Source: Gudongella sp034006985
GTDB taxonomy: Bacteria; Bacillota; Clostridia; Tissierellales; Tissierellaceae
NCBI GenBank assembly: GCA_034006985.1
Contig: JAVERT010000003.1
Span: 102,102-166,101, forward strand
Reading direction: 5' to 3'
Length of the DNA: 64,000 bases
Under the pieces are notes generated by a model that ran no database searches, was not told the origin of the DNA, and saw only the letters and a program-made list of their open reading frames with translations. This document shows positions 51,816-60,482 of this stretch, piece by piece; position 1 is the stretch's first letter, and the number at the start of each line of letters is the position of its first letter. A program made the position numbers and the translations under genes.

Positions 51816-52316
51816 ATGAGTAAATATCTTATACTGTATAGACATGGAATGGCAGAGGATAAAGAAAAAGCTGAAAGCGATGATTTGAGATCACTTTCAA
51901 TTAGGGGTAAAAATCTATTAAAGAAAAGTATTTCGGGATTTAAAACAATGCTAGCTAGTTATAATCATGTAAAAATTTATTCTAGTCCCAAAGTGAGAGC
52001 AAGAGAAACCGCTGAAATGTTAACAGATGAATTAGACCTTAATGACCCTGTATACTTAGAATTTCTTGGAACAGGAAGTAGTGTTCGTCTACTTAGAGAG
52101 CTTCTTGATGATATTGAATCTGGAGATGCTGCTATAATTGTTGGACAACAGCCTTACCTTTCATTATGGAGTCAGGAAATTTCAGGAACTTTCCTTCGTT
52201 TCAAAAAAGGAACCGCAGCTTGCTTTAGATTTCCAGATGAAGGAGAAGGAGAAACAAAAGCTGAACTAAGATGGTATTTACAAACTCGTGACTTTGTAGA
52301 AATTAACGACAAGTAA
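51816..52316 (+). CDS. SixA-like histidine phosphatase
   Basis: 166 residues. RHGMAED with the phosphohistidine His11-type RHG motif, KIYSSPKVRARETAEML, and the second His likely replaced or shifted in IIVGQQPYLSLW (usual VGHxP reads VGQQP). If so, one catalytic His is changed; a possible low-activity or altered enzyme. AAAAAGGAG precedes the ATG. Confidence 0.82.
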   Translation: MSKYLILYRHGMAEDKEKAESDDLRSLSIRGKNLLKKSISGFKTMLASYNHVKIYSSPKVRARETAEMLTDELDLNDPVYLEFLGTGSSVRLLRELLDDIESGDAAIIVGQQPYLSLWSQEISGTFLRFKKGTAACFRFPDEGEGETKAELRWYLQTRDFVEINDK

Positions 52317-52343
52317 AAGTCGAAAAATTTAATCATTATGATG

Positions 52344-52378
52344 AAAAAAGCCTAAGATTTTAAATCTTAGGCTTTTTT
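52344..52378. terminator. Terminator after the SixA-like gene
   Basis: AAAAAAGCCTAAGATTT / AAATCTTAGGCTTTTTT: a long perfect stem with A/T tracts both sides. Confidence 0.9.
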
Positions 52379-52482
52379 GCATGATATGTAAAACTAAATA
52401 ATGCTAAAATTTGAGCTTTGCTTCTTTGTTGAAATCTTTTATTACCTTTTTCGGAAGTCTCTCTGGCGCCAACCTAATTTTT

Positions 52483-53271
52483 TTACCTAACAATATTGAC
52501 AATCATAATTATTGCTGCTAATAAATTCGTTAATGCAAATATTATTTTCAAGTTTTTAGGTTTGCTTTTAATTGCATATTTACTTCCAATCAATCCTCCA
52601 ATTACAGCAACAACAGTAAGTGGTATGGCTAATTGAGGATTAAAGTCGCCATTAATACTATGTCCCAAAAATCCCATAAAAGCTGTAGCCGCAACCATTG
52701 CCGATGAAGTCCCAATTGCTATTTCCATAGGTATACCACAAAGCATAACCATAAGTGGGATTTTAAAAGCTCCGCCTGAAATCCCTATAGCACCTGCGAA
52801 AAAACCTACTATAGCTGTAATAGGTAAAGTAATCCATAAATTAACAGTATATTTGTATTTCCCAAAGGTTCTATTCCAATAACCAAATTTATCAGTTTGT
52901 TTTAAAGGTTTTTCTTTTATAGGAATAAACATAAAAATTGATATGATTACTAACAATATAGCAAACATCAATTTCAAAGTTGTTCCCTCAATATTCCCAG
53001 CAAAATATCCGCCTACAAAAGCCATGATATCAGTAGGTGGGTCTATAATTAGTGCCAACTTCCAATCCACCTTTTTATTCTTATTAAAAATAATCATTGA
53101 AGTAATTGAAGTCCCCATCATTATAAGCTGTGAAGTAGTAGCCGCATTATGCATTGAAACACCAGCTAATACCATTACTAATACATAAAAGTTGCCTCCG
53201 CCTTTTCCTACCATTGACATTGAAATAGCTATAACTAATATTATAATACTAATCAATATTACTGAATTCAT
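52483..53271 (-). CDS. TauE/SafE family sulfite/sulfur-compound exporter
   Basis: About 262 residues with eight hydrophobic helices, including VILISIIILVIAISMSMVG, LMFAILLVIISIFMFIP and ITAIVGFFAGAIGISGG (the family GxxGIGGG-like repeat). Follows the rhodanese gene closely, so sulfur-anion handling is likely. ATG at 53271 has AGGAG at 11 bp; GTG at 53280 is alternative. Confidence 0.85.
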   Translation of the reverse strand: MNSVILISIIILVIAISMSMVGKGGGNFYVLVMVLAGVSMHNAATTSQLIMMGTSITSMIIFNKNKKVDWKLALIIDPPTDIMAFVGGYFAGNIEGTTLKLMFAILLVIISIFMFIPIKEKPLKQTDKFGYWNRTFGKYKYTVNLWITLPITAIVGFFAGAIGISGGAFKIPLMVMLCGIPMEIAIGTSSAMVAATAFMGFLGHSINGDFNPQLAIPLTVVAVIGGLIGSKYAIKSKPKNLKIIFALTNLLAAIIMIVNIVR

Positions 53272-53285
53272 TTCACTCACGTCTC

Positions 53286-53684
53286 CTACTTATTACTGCT
53301 CAAATTATCAAGATTTTTAAGTACATACCCTGGCTTAAAAAATCCTGCTATTTCACCTATGCTATCTAATAGAATTTTTACATCACTATAACCACTTAAT
53401 TGCAAGTAAACGGACACAATGGTTGCTCTCGTAGCAGAAGAACAAAACACAACAATAGTTTTATCTGTTGGTATCTCGCTAATTCTATCAGGAATTTCGC
53501 TAGTAGGAATATTTTTAGCAAATTCTAATTTTACACACTCATTTTCTTCTTTTGTTCTTACATCAAGAATAAATACTTTGTTATCTTTATTTAATTCCAT
53601 CATTTTTTCAAAGGAAATTTTATGTTTCCCACCTCCAAAATAATCTAAATCAAATTTCCTTAATAAATCATCAAATTTTTCCAT
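53286..53684 (-). CDS. Rhodanese-like sulfurtransferase
   Basis: 132 residues. Active-site loop VVFCSSATRATIV with Cys, and VFILDVRTKEENE. ATG at 53684 has AAAGGAG. Upstream of the TauE gene (about 15 bp), forming a two-gene sulfur unit. Confidence 0.87.
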   Translation of the reverse strand: MEKFDDLLRKFDLDYFGGGKHKISFEKMMELNKDNKVFILDVRTKEENECVKLEFAKNIPTSEIPDRISEIPTDKTIVVFCSSATRATIVSVYLQLSGYSDVKILLDSIGEIAGFFKPGYVLKNLDNLSSNK

Positions 53685-53967
53685 ATCCTCTACTCCTTTT
53701 ATAATATATTTATAAAACACACAATTCTTCCTATGCAATCAATTTAACTAATCTGATACTTATTTCAGCTGACAGCATCTTTAAAAAATCATAGGTTAGT
53801 TCATTTATATCCCATTTCTAGAGTGTAATACTTGCATGCCCATATGGGTATATGTGAATTATATTCCTATATTTAAAAACTGTCAATCAGAAATAGGAAA
53901 TAATCTATTTCAGTATATATCCATCTTTATGCGGATAGCTCTTCAATAAAGCTACGAATAATTTCCA

Positions 53968-54732
53968 TTATTTGTTTTTGATTATTTCTTTTACATACTC
54001 TTTTGTCTTATCAAATAAATCACGTTGTAATTTTCTACTGTCATAAGTATGTCCCGCATTCTTAACATAATAAAGTTTTGTATTCCCTGTAGCATTTAAA
54101 TATGATAACGCATTTTCAGGTAATACATCTTCATCTTTGTCTCCATGAATAATATAAATGGGACTTTCAAATTTCTTAAGTTCTTTTATAATATCTATTC
54201 GCTTCAAATCAGTGAAGAAATTAGAACTAACCATGTCTCCTAAAAAATCAACATCATTACCTAATTCACCTTCTTCAAATAATTTATCTCCCAATAAATA
54301 TTTGAAGTTTTTATATGGGCTCGATACTGGTGACCACAATATAAGTGCATCAGTATTTGTTTTCGAAGCAGTTAATGATGCAATGCATCCTCCCATGCTA
54401 TATCCCAAAATTATAAGTTTATTTATCTTATAGTTATTTCTTAAATATTCAACAACATGGAGACTATCTTTGACCTCTCCTGGAATTGTCATATAATTAT
54501 AATCTCCATCACTATCCCCTGAACCAATAAAATCAAACCTCACAACTGTTAAGTCATATTCTTCAACTAACTCGTGGGATAAATTAACAATCATTCTATG
54601 GGGAGTTATTTTATGACCTACAAACCCATGATTAAATAAAAGTATATTTTTACCTTTACTTTCAAGATTTTTATACTCCATTATACAAGCCATATCCTTC
54701 CCTCTGCTTTTCAACTTAAATGCATCAATCAT
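53968..54732 (-). CDS. Alpha/beta hydrolase
   Basis: 254 residues. Nucleophile elbow LGYSMGGCIASL, oxyanion NHGFVGH, Asp in HGDKDEDVLP and His in KNAGHTYD: complete triad. BD-FAE/ cinnamoyl-esterase-like family. AAAGGATG precedes the ATG. Substrate unknown. Confidence 0.87.
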   Translation of the reverse strand: MIDAFKLKSRGKDMACIMEYKNLESKGKNILLFNHGFVGHKITPHRMIVNLSHELVEEYDLTVVRFDFIGSGDSDGDYNYMTIPGEVKDSLHVVEYLRNNYKINKLIILGYSMGGCIASLTASKTNTDALILWSPVSSPYKNFKYLLGDKLFEEGELGNDVDFLGDMVSSNFFTDLKRIDIIKELKKFESPIYIIHGDKDEDVLPENALSYLNATGNTKLYYVKNAGHTYDSRKLQRDLFDKTKEYVKEIIKNK

Positions 54733-54960
54733 ATAATCATCCTTTCATATGTTGTAAGAAAAAATAACATTTACCTACTTACTAGTATAGAATTTTATTT
54801 AACGACTCAACAAAATTATTGGACATTTAAAGGCTCCGCATTAAGGTATCTTGTTTTTACTCTTGGAATATTGTGGATAGGGTACACTGATACTTACATT
54901 CATAATTAAACTCGACCTTCTTTATAATATTGTATCTAAAAACTAATAACAATGGTAATG

Positions 54961-55434
54961 TTATGGTTTACAAACTCCACATGGTTTATAACCTTGCTGT
55001 TGCGCTTCTTCTTCACTATTAAACCATATTTCATTTTCTTTTAATATCTTTTCAGCCCAGGTACAACTTGGATAATGATATTTATCACTTTCAATACTGC
55101 CAACGTACTTTCCCTCGGTTTTTGTTGCTTCACTAACCACTGGCAATGGCAATGGTGTTATCCCTATTTTTTTATCGTTTATACTTGCGGTATTAGTAGT
55201 CTTATCCCAACCTACTTCTTTGTCTAACATATCTGCAATTTTTCTCAATGGTACATATGTAGTCCCATTATATAGGATATTATCGCCTACCACCATAGCT
55301 CCATTAACTGATATATTGACTTTATTGAAAACCACATTAATGCCTTGCTGAATACCATCTGCAAACACTACAGTGTTGAGTAAAATGAATGATAAAACTA
55401 TACCAACAACAAATCCTCTTAACTCTCTTTTCAC
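54961..55434 (-). CDS. Secreted stalk-domain protein with Ada-like metal-binding end
   Basis: 157 residues. Signal peptide (GFVVGIVLSFILLNTVVFA), copper-amine-oxidase-N-like stalk (NILYNGTTYVPLRKIADML), then KYHYPSCTWAEKI and PCGVC with CPSC/CxxC type ligands like the Ada zinc-binding module. GTG start behind AGGAGG. It is a paralogue of the nuclease gene next to it, sharing the first ~90 residues. Confidence 0.82.
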   Translation of the reverse strand: MKRELRGFVVGIVLSFILLNTVVFADGIQQGINVVFNKVNISVNGAMVVGDNILYNGTTYVPLRKIADMLDKEVGWDKTTNTASINDKKIGITPLPLPVVSEATKTEGKYVGSIESDKYHYPSCTWAEKILKENEIWFNSEEEAQQQGYKPCGVCKP

Positions 55435-55467
55435 CTTTACTGCCTCCTATTATAATACTTGTTATAC

Positions 55468-56166
55468 TTACTCACTCCAAAGTCCTTTATTATATTCTCT
55501 TGCTTCAGTCTGAAATTTAGTTAAATAATCTAAGTATTTTAAATCTGGTGGGTATGTTGAAATCTGAGCATAGCCATCTAAAATCAATAAGGCATTAAAC
55601 ATATTCTCTCTAATCATTTGTTCATCAACTCTTTCAGGTCTTTCAATCCAAACATACCTAAGTAATCTTCCATAAATATCAGTCTCAGATATATCCTTTT
55701 CTAAATATACATTTTTTCCTAATAAATTAGACTTTGTATATTCTGATGCTTCTTTTCCATAAAATTCTATATCTTTATTAGGATGCACAGTCTCAGGTGA
55801 ATCTACTCCAATAAATCTTACCTTTTCTTCTCGCCCATCAGCTAAACTTACAACTATAGTATCACCATCTATAGGTCTTATTACAATAGCTCTTTCAAAT
55901 TTATTATTATAAACAAATGCAGTATTAGACTTTTCATCCCAATCAACTTGTTTATCAAACAATACTGCAATTTCTCTTAATGGAACATATGTAACTCCGT
56001 CATAAAGAATATTATTTCCTTCTATTTCTTTCCCATCTACTTCTATTTTCACTTTATTAAAAAGCACTTGTATAGTCTCTCCAAAGCTATCTCCAAACGA
56101 AACTGAACTTATTAATAAAAATGAGATTATAAGCCCAGTAATAAATCCCCGAAATTCTCTTTTCAT
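55468..56166 (-). CDS. Secreted stalk-domain thermonuclease (SNase-like)
   Basis: 232 residues. Same signal peptide and stalk as its neighbour (NILYDGVTYVPLREIAVLF), followed by an SNase domain: VIRPIDGDTIVVSLAD, RFIGVDSPETVHP and DIYGRLLRYVW. The catalytic Arg/Glu/Arg appear present. Extracellular or wall-associated nucleic-acid scavenging is likely. Confidence 0.88.
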   Translation of the reverse strand: MKREFRGFITGLIISFLLISSVSFGDSFGETIQVLFNKVKIEVDGKEIEGNNILYDGVTYVPLREIAVLFDKQVDWDEKSNTAFVYNNKFERAIVIRPIDGDTIVVSLADGREEKVRFIGVDSPETVHPNKDIEFYGKEASEYTKSNLLGKNVYLEKDISETDIYGRLLRYVWIERPERVDEQMIRENMFNALLILDGYAQISTYPPDLKYLDYLTKFQTEAREYNKGLWSE

Positions 56167-56673
56167 ATGTGCAACCTCCCGTTACCAAAACAATACCATA
56201 ATTTTAAATCTTTAGAAAGTTATTAATACAAAATAACAATTAATCAGCTGTAAAGTATACTCTTTTGTTATATAGATTTTTCGGATTTACCCTAAAATAT
56301 AATAAATAAAGAGAATCCATAATTTTAGATAATTTAAAACAGTAAACTTCCATCCTACAAAATATATCTAAAGTGACTCTCAACCTTTATGCTGCTTTTT
56401 TATTGCAACTATAAGTATTATTGGGTTATCTTAGTAAATCGTTAGCAGATAAATACCTCTGTACCTCAGTAGCTACTAGATTACCAGATGTAATCTTTCT
56501 GGTTTTTTAATATAAAGCCTATCCAGTTAGTTACTATAAGTAGATATTATATTCTTTGTGAATAATTAAATACTCATATTAATAAAACTACGTTTATGAT
56601 AAACTAAGCATAAAATACAAGGTAAGTGTATTGGTTTTTTATCAGTTACTAATATTAAGGGAGGTAAAAATAT
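56167..56673. other. Long upstream region of the selenoprotein gene
   Basis: 507 bp with no gene. It holds a plus-strand terminator-like hairpin ACCAGA / TCTGGT followed by six T at 56483-56509, and TTATCT (56426) / AGATAA (56447) before it, so a regulated leader is possible. No riboswitch consensus recognised. Confidence 0.35.
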
Positions 56674-57207
56674 ATGTCTTGGATAAAAGAAATTAATGAA
56701 AATGATGCTGTTGGTAAGCTCAAAACACTGTATGTTAGAATAACCGGTAGGACACAAAGTAATGTTGCAAATATTCTAAAGGTACATAGTATTCACCCTG
56801 ATGCTATGGAGGCACATTTAAACTTATATGAAACTATTATGTTTGGACCTTCAGGTTTATCAAGATCTCAAAGAGAAATGATTGCTGTTGTGGTTTCAAG
56901 TACAAATAGCTGTCATTACTGAACAGTTCATCACGGAGAGTCTCTCCGTTTTGCTTCAGAGAATAATGATCTTGTAAAACAAATAGCTGAAGATTTTACA
57001 AAAGCTGCTATAACAAAAGAAGAAAAACTGATGCTTTATTATGTTCAAAAGCTGACTAAAGAGCCTTATAACATAAAAGAAAATGATATTGCAGCCTTAA
57101 AGAGAGCAAACTTTACAGACAGAGATATTTTTGATATTAATCAAATTACAGCATACTTCAATTATGTAAATAGAATTGCCCATGGTTTGGGAGTAAATCT
57201 AGAATAA
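56674..57207 (+). CDS. AhpD-like peroxidase selenoprotein (in-frame UGA as Sec)
   Basis: 177 residues if TGA at 56920-56922 is read as selenocysteine (residue 83). The active-site segment is NSC-H-Y-Sec-TVHHGES, a CxxU version of the AhpD CxxC with the following HHG. The frame continues 94 further residues to TAA at 57205. Without decoding it would stop after 82 residues. A SECIS-like hairpin, ACGGAGA-GTC-TCTCCGT, sits 10 nt after the UGA, and TGAA/TTCA can pair at its base. AGGGAGG precedes the ATG. Confidence 0.85.
56920..56958 (+). promoter_or_regulatory. Bacterial SECIS element
   Basis: UGA at the base, upper stem 56933-56939 / 56943-56949, loop GTC; geometry like fdh-type bacterial SECIS. 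Confidence 0.65.
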
Positions 57208-57222
57208 ACGCTTTTGTGAAAA

Positions 57223-57280
57223 AAATCGCTCTTTTCTGGCAAATATCTTAACAAGACAACAACCAGAAAAAGAGCGATTT
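57223..57280. terminator. Inverted repeat after the selenoprotein gene
   Basis: AAATCGCTCTTTTCTGG (57223-57239) pairs with CCAGAAAAAGAGCGATTT (57263-57280), with one bulge, around a 23-nt loop. Stable but with weak T-run. Confidence 0.5.
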
Positions 57281-57309
57281 AACTTTTAATACGCCTTCAT
57301 TATGATTAA

Positions 57310-57338
57310 TTGACAATAGACAAGTGTACCTATATACT
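57310..57338 (+). promoter_or_regulatory. Promoter of the radical SAM gene
   Basis: TTGACA, 17-bp spacer, TATACT. Confidence 0.7.
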
Positions 57339-57410
57339 GTAAATATGAAGGATACACTTTATTTTATTGTATCGATACATTGCTCAAACTATTATTAAGG
57401 AGTGGTATAT

Positions 57411-58337
57411 ATGACAGATTATAAATATGTTTATGGCCCAGTTCCTTCTAGAAGAATGGGAATATCTCTAGGTATTAGCCCTATACCTAAAGGACATTGC
57501 AATTATTCCTGTATATATTGTCAATTGGGAAGAACTCGTAATATGACTAATGAAAGAAAAATGTATTTCAATTTAACGGATTTAATAGAAGAATTCAAAA
57601 CATATTCTAAAGAAAATATTGCATTTGATGTAGTCACCATAGTGGGTGAAGGTGAACCTACATTATACAAAGGTTTAGGGGACTTAATCAATGGGTTGAA
57701 GCTACTTACAGACAAGCCTATAGCAGTTATTACAAATGGCGCCTTATTATCTAGTAGTCAAGTAAGAGATGAATTAAAAAATGCTGATATAGTACTTCCT
57801 TCATTAGATGCCTCTAATGAAGAGATGTTTAAAAAAATCAATAGACCTCATGGAAGTATACATTTTAATAATGTGGTTAATGGATTAATAACATTTTCTA
57901 AGGAATACAAAGGTCAATTATGGCTTGAGACAATGATCGTAAAAGATATAAATGACAATAAGGAGTTTTTCTTAGATTTCAAAGAACTGCTAAGTAAAAT
58001 AAATTATCATGCATTATATATTAATTCTCCAGTGCGCCCTCCTGCTGAATCATTTGTAAAACAGGCATCAAATGAAATTATGAAAGAAGCTGTATCAATA
58101 TTAGATGGCATTTCGATAGATACACTAGTTTCTGAGGGCTTTTATAGTGAAATGAAAGATGACTATGAAGCTATTTTGAGTATAATTAAAAGACATCCTA
58201 TGAATCAATTTGAAATAAAAGCTTTTATTGAACAAAGAAAGAAATCTGATACGCATGATTTCTTTATAAGATTAAATAATGATAGCAATATAGATGTGGT
58301 AAAGTACAAAGGCTACTCAACTTATAGATTACATTGA
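57411..58337 (+). CDS. Radical SAM protein
   Basis: 308 residues. CNYSCIYCQLG carries the CxxxCxxC iron-sulfur motif; GPVPSRRMGISLGISPIP leads it, and GEGEPTLYKGL is the SAM-binding segment. DUF-type radical SAM with winged helix-like C-terminal part (residues 230-308). Substrate not predicted. ATG at 57411 follows AAGGAG. Confidence 0.88.
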   Translation: MTDYKYVYGPVPSRRMGISLGISPIPKGHCNYSCIYCQLGRTRNMTNERKMYFNLTDLIEEFKTYSKENIAFDVVTIVGEGEPTLYKGLGDLINGLKLLTDKPIAVITNGALLSSSQVRDELKNADIVLPSLDASNEEMFKKINRPHGSIHFNNVVNGLITFSKEYKGQLWLETMIVKDINDNKEFFLDFKELLSKINYHALYINSPVRPPAESFVKQASNEIMKEAVSILDGISIDTLVSEGFYSEMKDDYEAILSIIKRHPMNQFEIKAFIEQRKKSDTHDFFIRLNNDSNIDVVKYKGYSTYRLH

Positions 58338-58395
58338 AAATAGCATTCTTATAAAAAATTCAGAAGAACACAAAATAATAACAAACTTTATAATT

Positions 58396-58426
58396 AAAGA
58401 GCTAACCTATATTGGTTAACTCTTTT
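58396..58426. terminator. Bidirectional terminator
   Basis: AAAGAG-C-TAACC / GGTTA-A-CTCTTT, one mismatch, between convergent genes. Confidence 0.75.
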
Positions 58427-58430
58427 TCTT

Positions 58431-58940
58431 TTACATAGAATGTGCAATTCTGCTCGCAGCTGCCGCTGCAATAGCTGCTACCAAATCATCTAAAAATGTA
58501 TTACAAACATCTCCTTTTTCTTCATCTAGTTTTTTAATTATACCTATCTTCTCTTTATCTAAGTAACCAAAATTGGTTAGCCCTATTGTTCCATATACAT
58601 TTACTATCGAAAGTGGCAGTATTTCATCTATTCCATATAGTCCTTCATCAGCTGCTACAATCGATTGTAATGGTTCTGGGAGCAGTTTTTTTTCAGTTAA
58701 CTCATCAATTGCAATACCTGTCATAATTGCATGTATAATTTCTCTTTTACTCAGTACCGCATCAATATTATCTAAACACTTTTCTATAGTTAAATCTGAG
58801 TAATATTCCTTTTGTAAAAAAAGAACAATTTCTGCAATATCTTCTAGCTGTACACCTCTTCTGTTTAGCATTTCTATTGTCATAACTTTAAGCTCTTCCA
58901 TATCGTATTTATGTTGATACCTGTTTTTTGATTTATCCAT
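58431..58940 (-). CDS. PgpA/YutG-type phosphatidylglycerophosphatase-like protein
   Basis: 169 residues. GIAIDELTEKKLLPEPLQSI, ADEGLYGIDEILPLSI, then CNTFLDDLVAAIAAAAASRI: the YutG-type PgpA domain with its Asp-rich end. PG-phosphate phosphatase in other Firmicutes. AGGAGAGG site. Confidence 0.8.
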   Translation of the reverse strand: MDKSKNRYQHKYDMEELKVMTIEMLNRRGVQLEDIAEIVLFLQKEYYSDLTIEKCLDNIDAVLSKREIIHAIMTGIAIDELTEKKLLPEPLQSIVAADEGLYGIDEILPLSIVNVYGTIGLTNFGYLDKEKIGIIKKLDEEKGDVCNTFLDDLVAAIAAAAASRIAHSM

Positions 58941-59013
58941 TTTACCTCTCCTTTCATACTTTAAACTAATACCCTTAAAGATTGAAATTCAAGCATTTAA
59001 ATGAAAAGTTAAC

Positions 59014-59042
59014 TTGAATTTTTTATCATTACATTGTATAAT
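59014..59042 (+). promoter_or_regulatory. Promoter of the FMN-binding lipoprotein
   Basis: TTGAAT, 17-bp spacer, TATAAT. Confidence 0.75.
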
Positions 59043-59079
59043 ACCTATGAGTCAAAAAACATTATAAGGAGTTGAAAAA

Positions 59080-59421
59080 ATGAAAAAAACATTATCATTA
59101 TCCTTAGTACTTGTACTTTTAGCTGCGGCTCTCACAGGTTGTGGAGCGAGCGGTCCTGAATATAAAGATGGTACTTGGGAAGGCGAAGCTGAAGGTATGC
59201 ATCCTCTAAAAGTTTCTGTTGAAGTAGCTGATGGCAAAATAGCTGCTGTTAATTTAGTAGAGCAAGAAGAAACTGAAGGAATTGCTGATGCAGCTTTAGA
59301 ACAAATCCCAGCTGCTATAGTAGAAAATAACTCAACTGAAGTTGAAGTAGTTTCAGGTGCTACTATGACGAGCAACGGCATTATTGATGCTGTAAATGCT
59401 GCCCTAGAAAGTGCAAAATAA
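59080..59421 (+). CDS. FMN-binding lipoprotein
   Basis: 113 residues. Lipobox LTGCGAS with Cys near residue 21; FMN-binding domain with VVSGATMTSNGI, where the Thr of SGAT(S/T) is the covalent FMN site added by ApbE. Outer membrane-face electron carrier. Monocistronic with a strong promoter and terminator. Confidence 0.88.
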   Translation: MKKTLSLSLVLVLLAAALTGCGASGPEYKDGTWEGEAEGMHPLKVSVEVADGKIAAVNLVEQEETEGIADAALEQIPAAIVENNSTEVEVVSGATMTSNGIIDAVNAALESAK

Positions 59422-59433
59422 GAACATATATAG

Positions 59434-59462
59434 AAAAAACTCTCCTTTTGGAGAGTTTTTTT
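59434..59462. terminator. Terminator between FMN lipoprotein and tatC
   Basis: AAAAAACTCTCC-TTTT-GGAGAGTTTTTTT, perfect stem. Confidence 0.85.
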
Positions 59463-59474
59463 GTATTTGTTTTT

Positions 59475-60200
59475 TTATTCTTTTTTAGATAATATTGATG
59501 AAAGTATTATTCCTACCTCTGTTAAAACTATCATTGGTAATGCAAGCAGTAATTGCGAAATTACGTCTGGTGGTGTAATTATAGCTGCCAGTACAAATAT
59601 CGCTAACACAATATACTTTCTATTCTTTTTAATAAAACTTACTTTAACTATACCAAATCTCGTTAAAAGTATCATTAAAATTGGCAACTCAAATATCACA
59701 CCAAATGCTACAATTGTACTCAATATAAAACTAAGATAGCTGCTAAAACTTATCATTGGTGCAATTATATCCATTTGAAATCCCATGAAAAAAACTAGCA
59801 TCGTAGGTATAACCATGTAATATGAAAACATAGCTCCCAAAATAAAAAATATACCACCCATTCCAATAGCTGTGGATATATATACTCTTTCTTTTCTATT
59901 TAATCCAGGACTCACAAATAACCATATCTGGATGATTAAAAATGGGGCTGCTAGAATTAATCCTCCTATCATAGCAATCTTAATATTTGCAATTAAAAGC
60001 TCTGCAGGAGAAATAAATACAAAGTCTATGTTATTTCCAATCTGTGTCATATCTCTTATTATAGTGTCTGAATACCTATAAGAAACAAGAGCACCTATCA
60101 AGAAGAAAATAACTGAAAATATAATCCTTTTTCTTAGCTCATCTAAATGCCCAGTTAATGTAAGATTTTTTTCTTCGTTTCCCTTAATCCTTCTTCTCAT
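59475..60200 (-). CDS. tatC: Twin-arginine translocase TatC
   Basis: About 241 residues, six TM helices. LTGHLDELRKRIIFSVIFF and FVFISPAELLIANIKIAMIGGLILAAPF are TatC hallmarks. Start ATG 60200 or 60227. It overlaps tatA, so it forms a tatAC operon, which exports folded proteins. Confidence 0.92.
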   Translation of the reverse strand: MRRRIKGNEEKNLTLTGHLDELRKRIIFSVIFFLIGALVSYRYSDTIIRDMTQIGNNIDFVFISPAELLIANIKIAMIGGLILAAPFLIIQIWLFVSPGLNRKERVYISTAIGMGGIFFILGAMFSYYMVIPTMLVFFMGFQMDIIAPMISFSSYLSFILSTIVAFGVIFELPILMILLTRFGIVKVSFIKKNRKYIVLAIFVLAAIITPPDVISQLLLALPMIVLTEVGIILSSILSKKE

Positions 60201-60399
60201 TATTTTCTCTCTTCTCATTGTTATCATCTTTAGCTACTTCTTTATCTTTATCCTTATCTGTATTTGAGCCCTCTTTAAATTCCTTTAAAGCTCTACCCAA
60301 TGATTTTCCAATTTCAGGTAGTTTTGAAGGTCCAAATATTACAAGTGCAATTGCTAATATAAGAATTAATTCTGGCATACCAATTCTTCCAAATCCCAT
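60184..60399 (-). CDS. tatA: Twin-arginine translocase TatA/TatE
   Basis: 71 residues. One TM helix (LILILAIALVIFGPSKLPEIG with the FGP motif) then an amphipathic helix and a Lys/Asp/Glu tail. Upstream of tatC, with AGATTGGAGG ahead of the ATG. Confidence 0.93.
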   Translation of the reverse strand: MGFGRIGMPELILILAIALVIFGPSKLPEIGKSLGRALKEFKEGSNTDKDKDKEVAKDDNNEKRENNEKKD

Positions 60400-60482
60400 A
60401 AAATTCCTCCAATCTTGTTATTAATTTATCAATGTCATATTCAATCTTATCATTATATTGATATTTTTTCAATATAAATATA

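Noticed and set aside
56674..57207. Pseudogene by a nonsense mutation
   Set aside because: The stop replaces exactly the second active-site Cys, the downstream frame is intact and conserved-looking, and a SECIS-like hairpin follows.
57223..57280. MITE or IS remnant
   Set aside because: A single inverted repeat without target duplication or transposase; a terminator-like hairpin is simpler.
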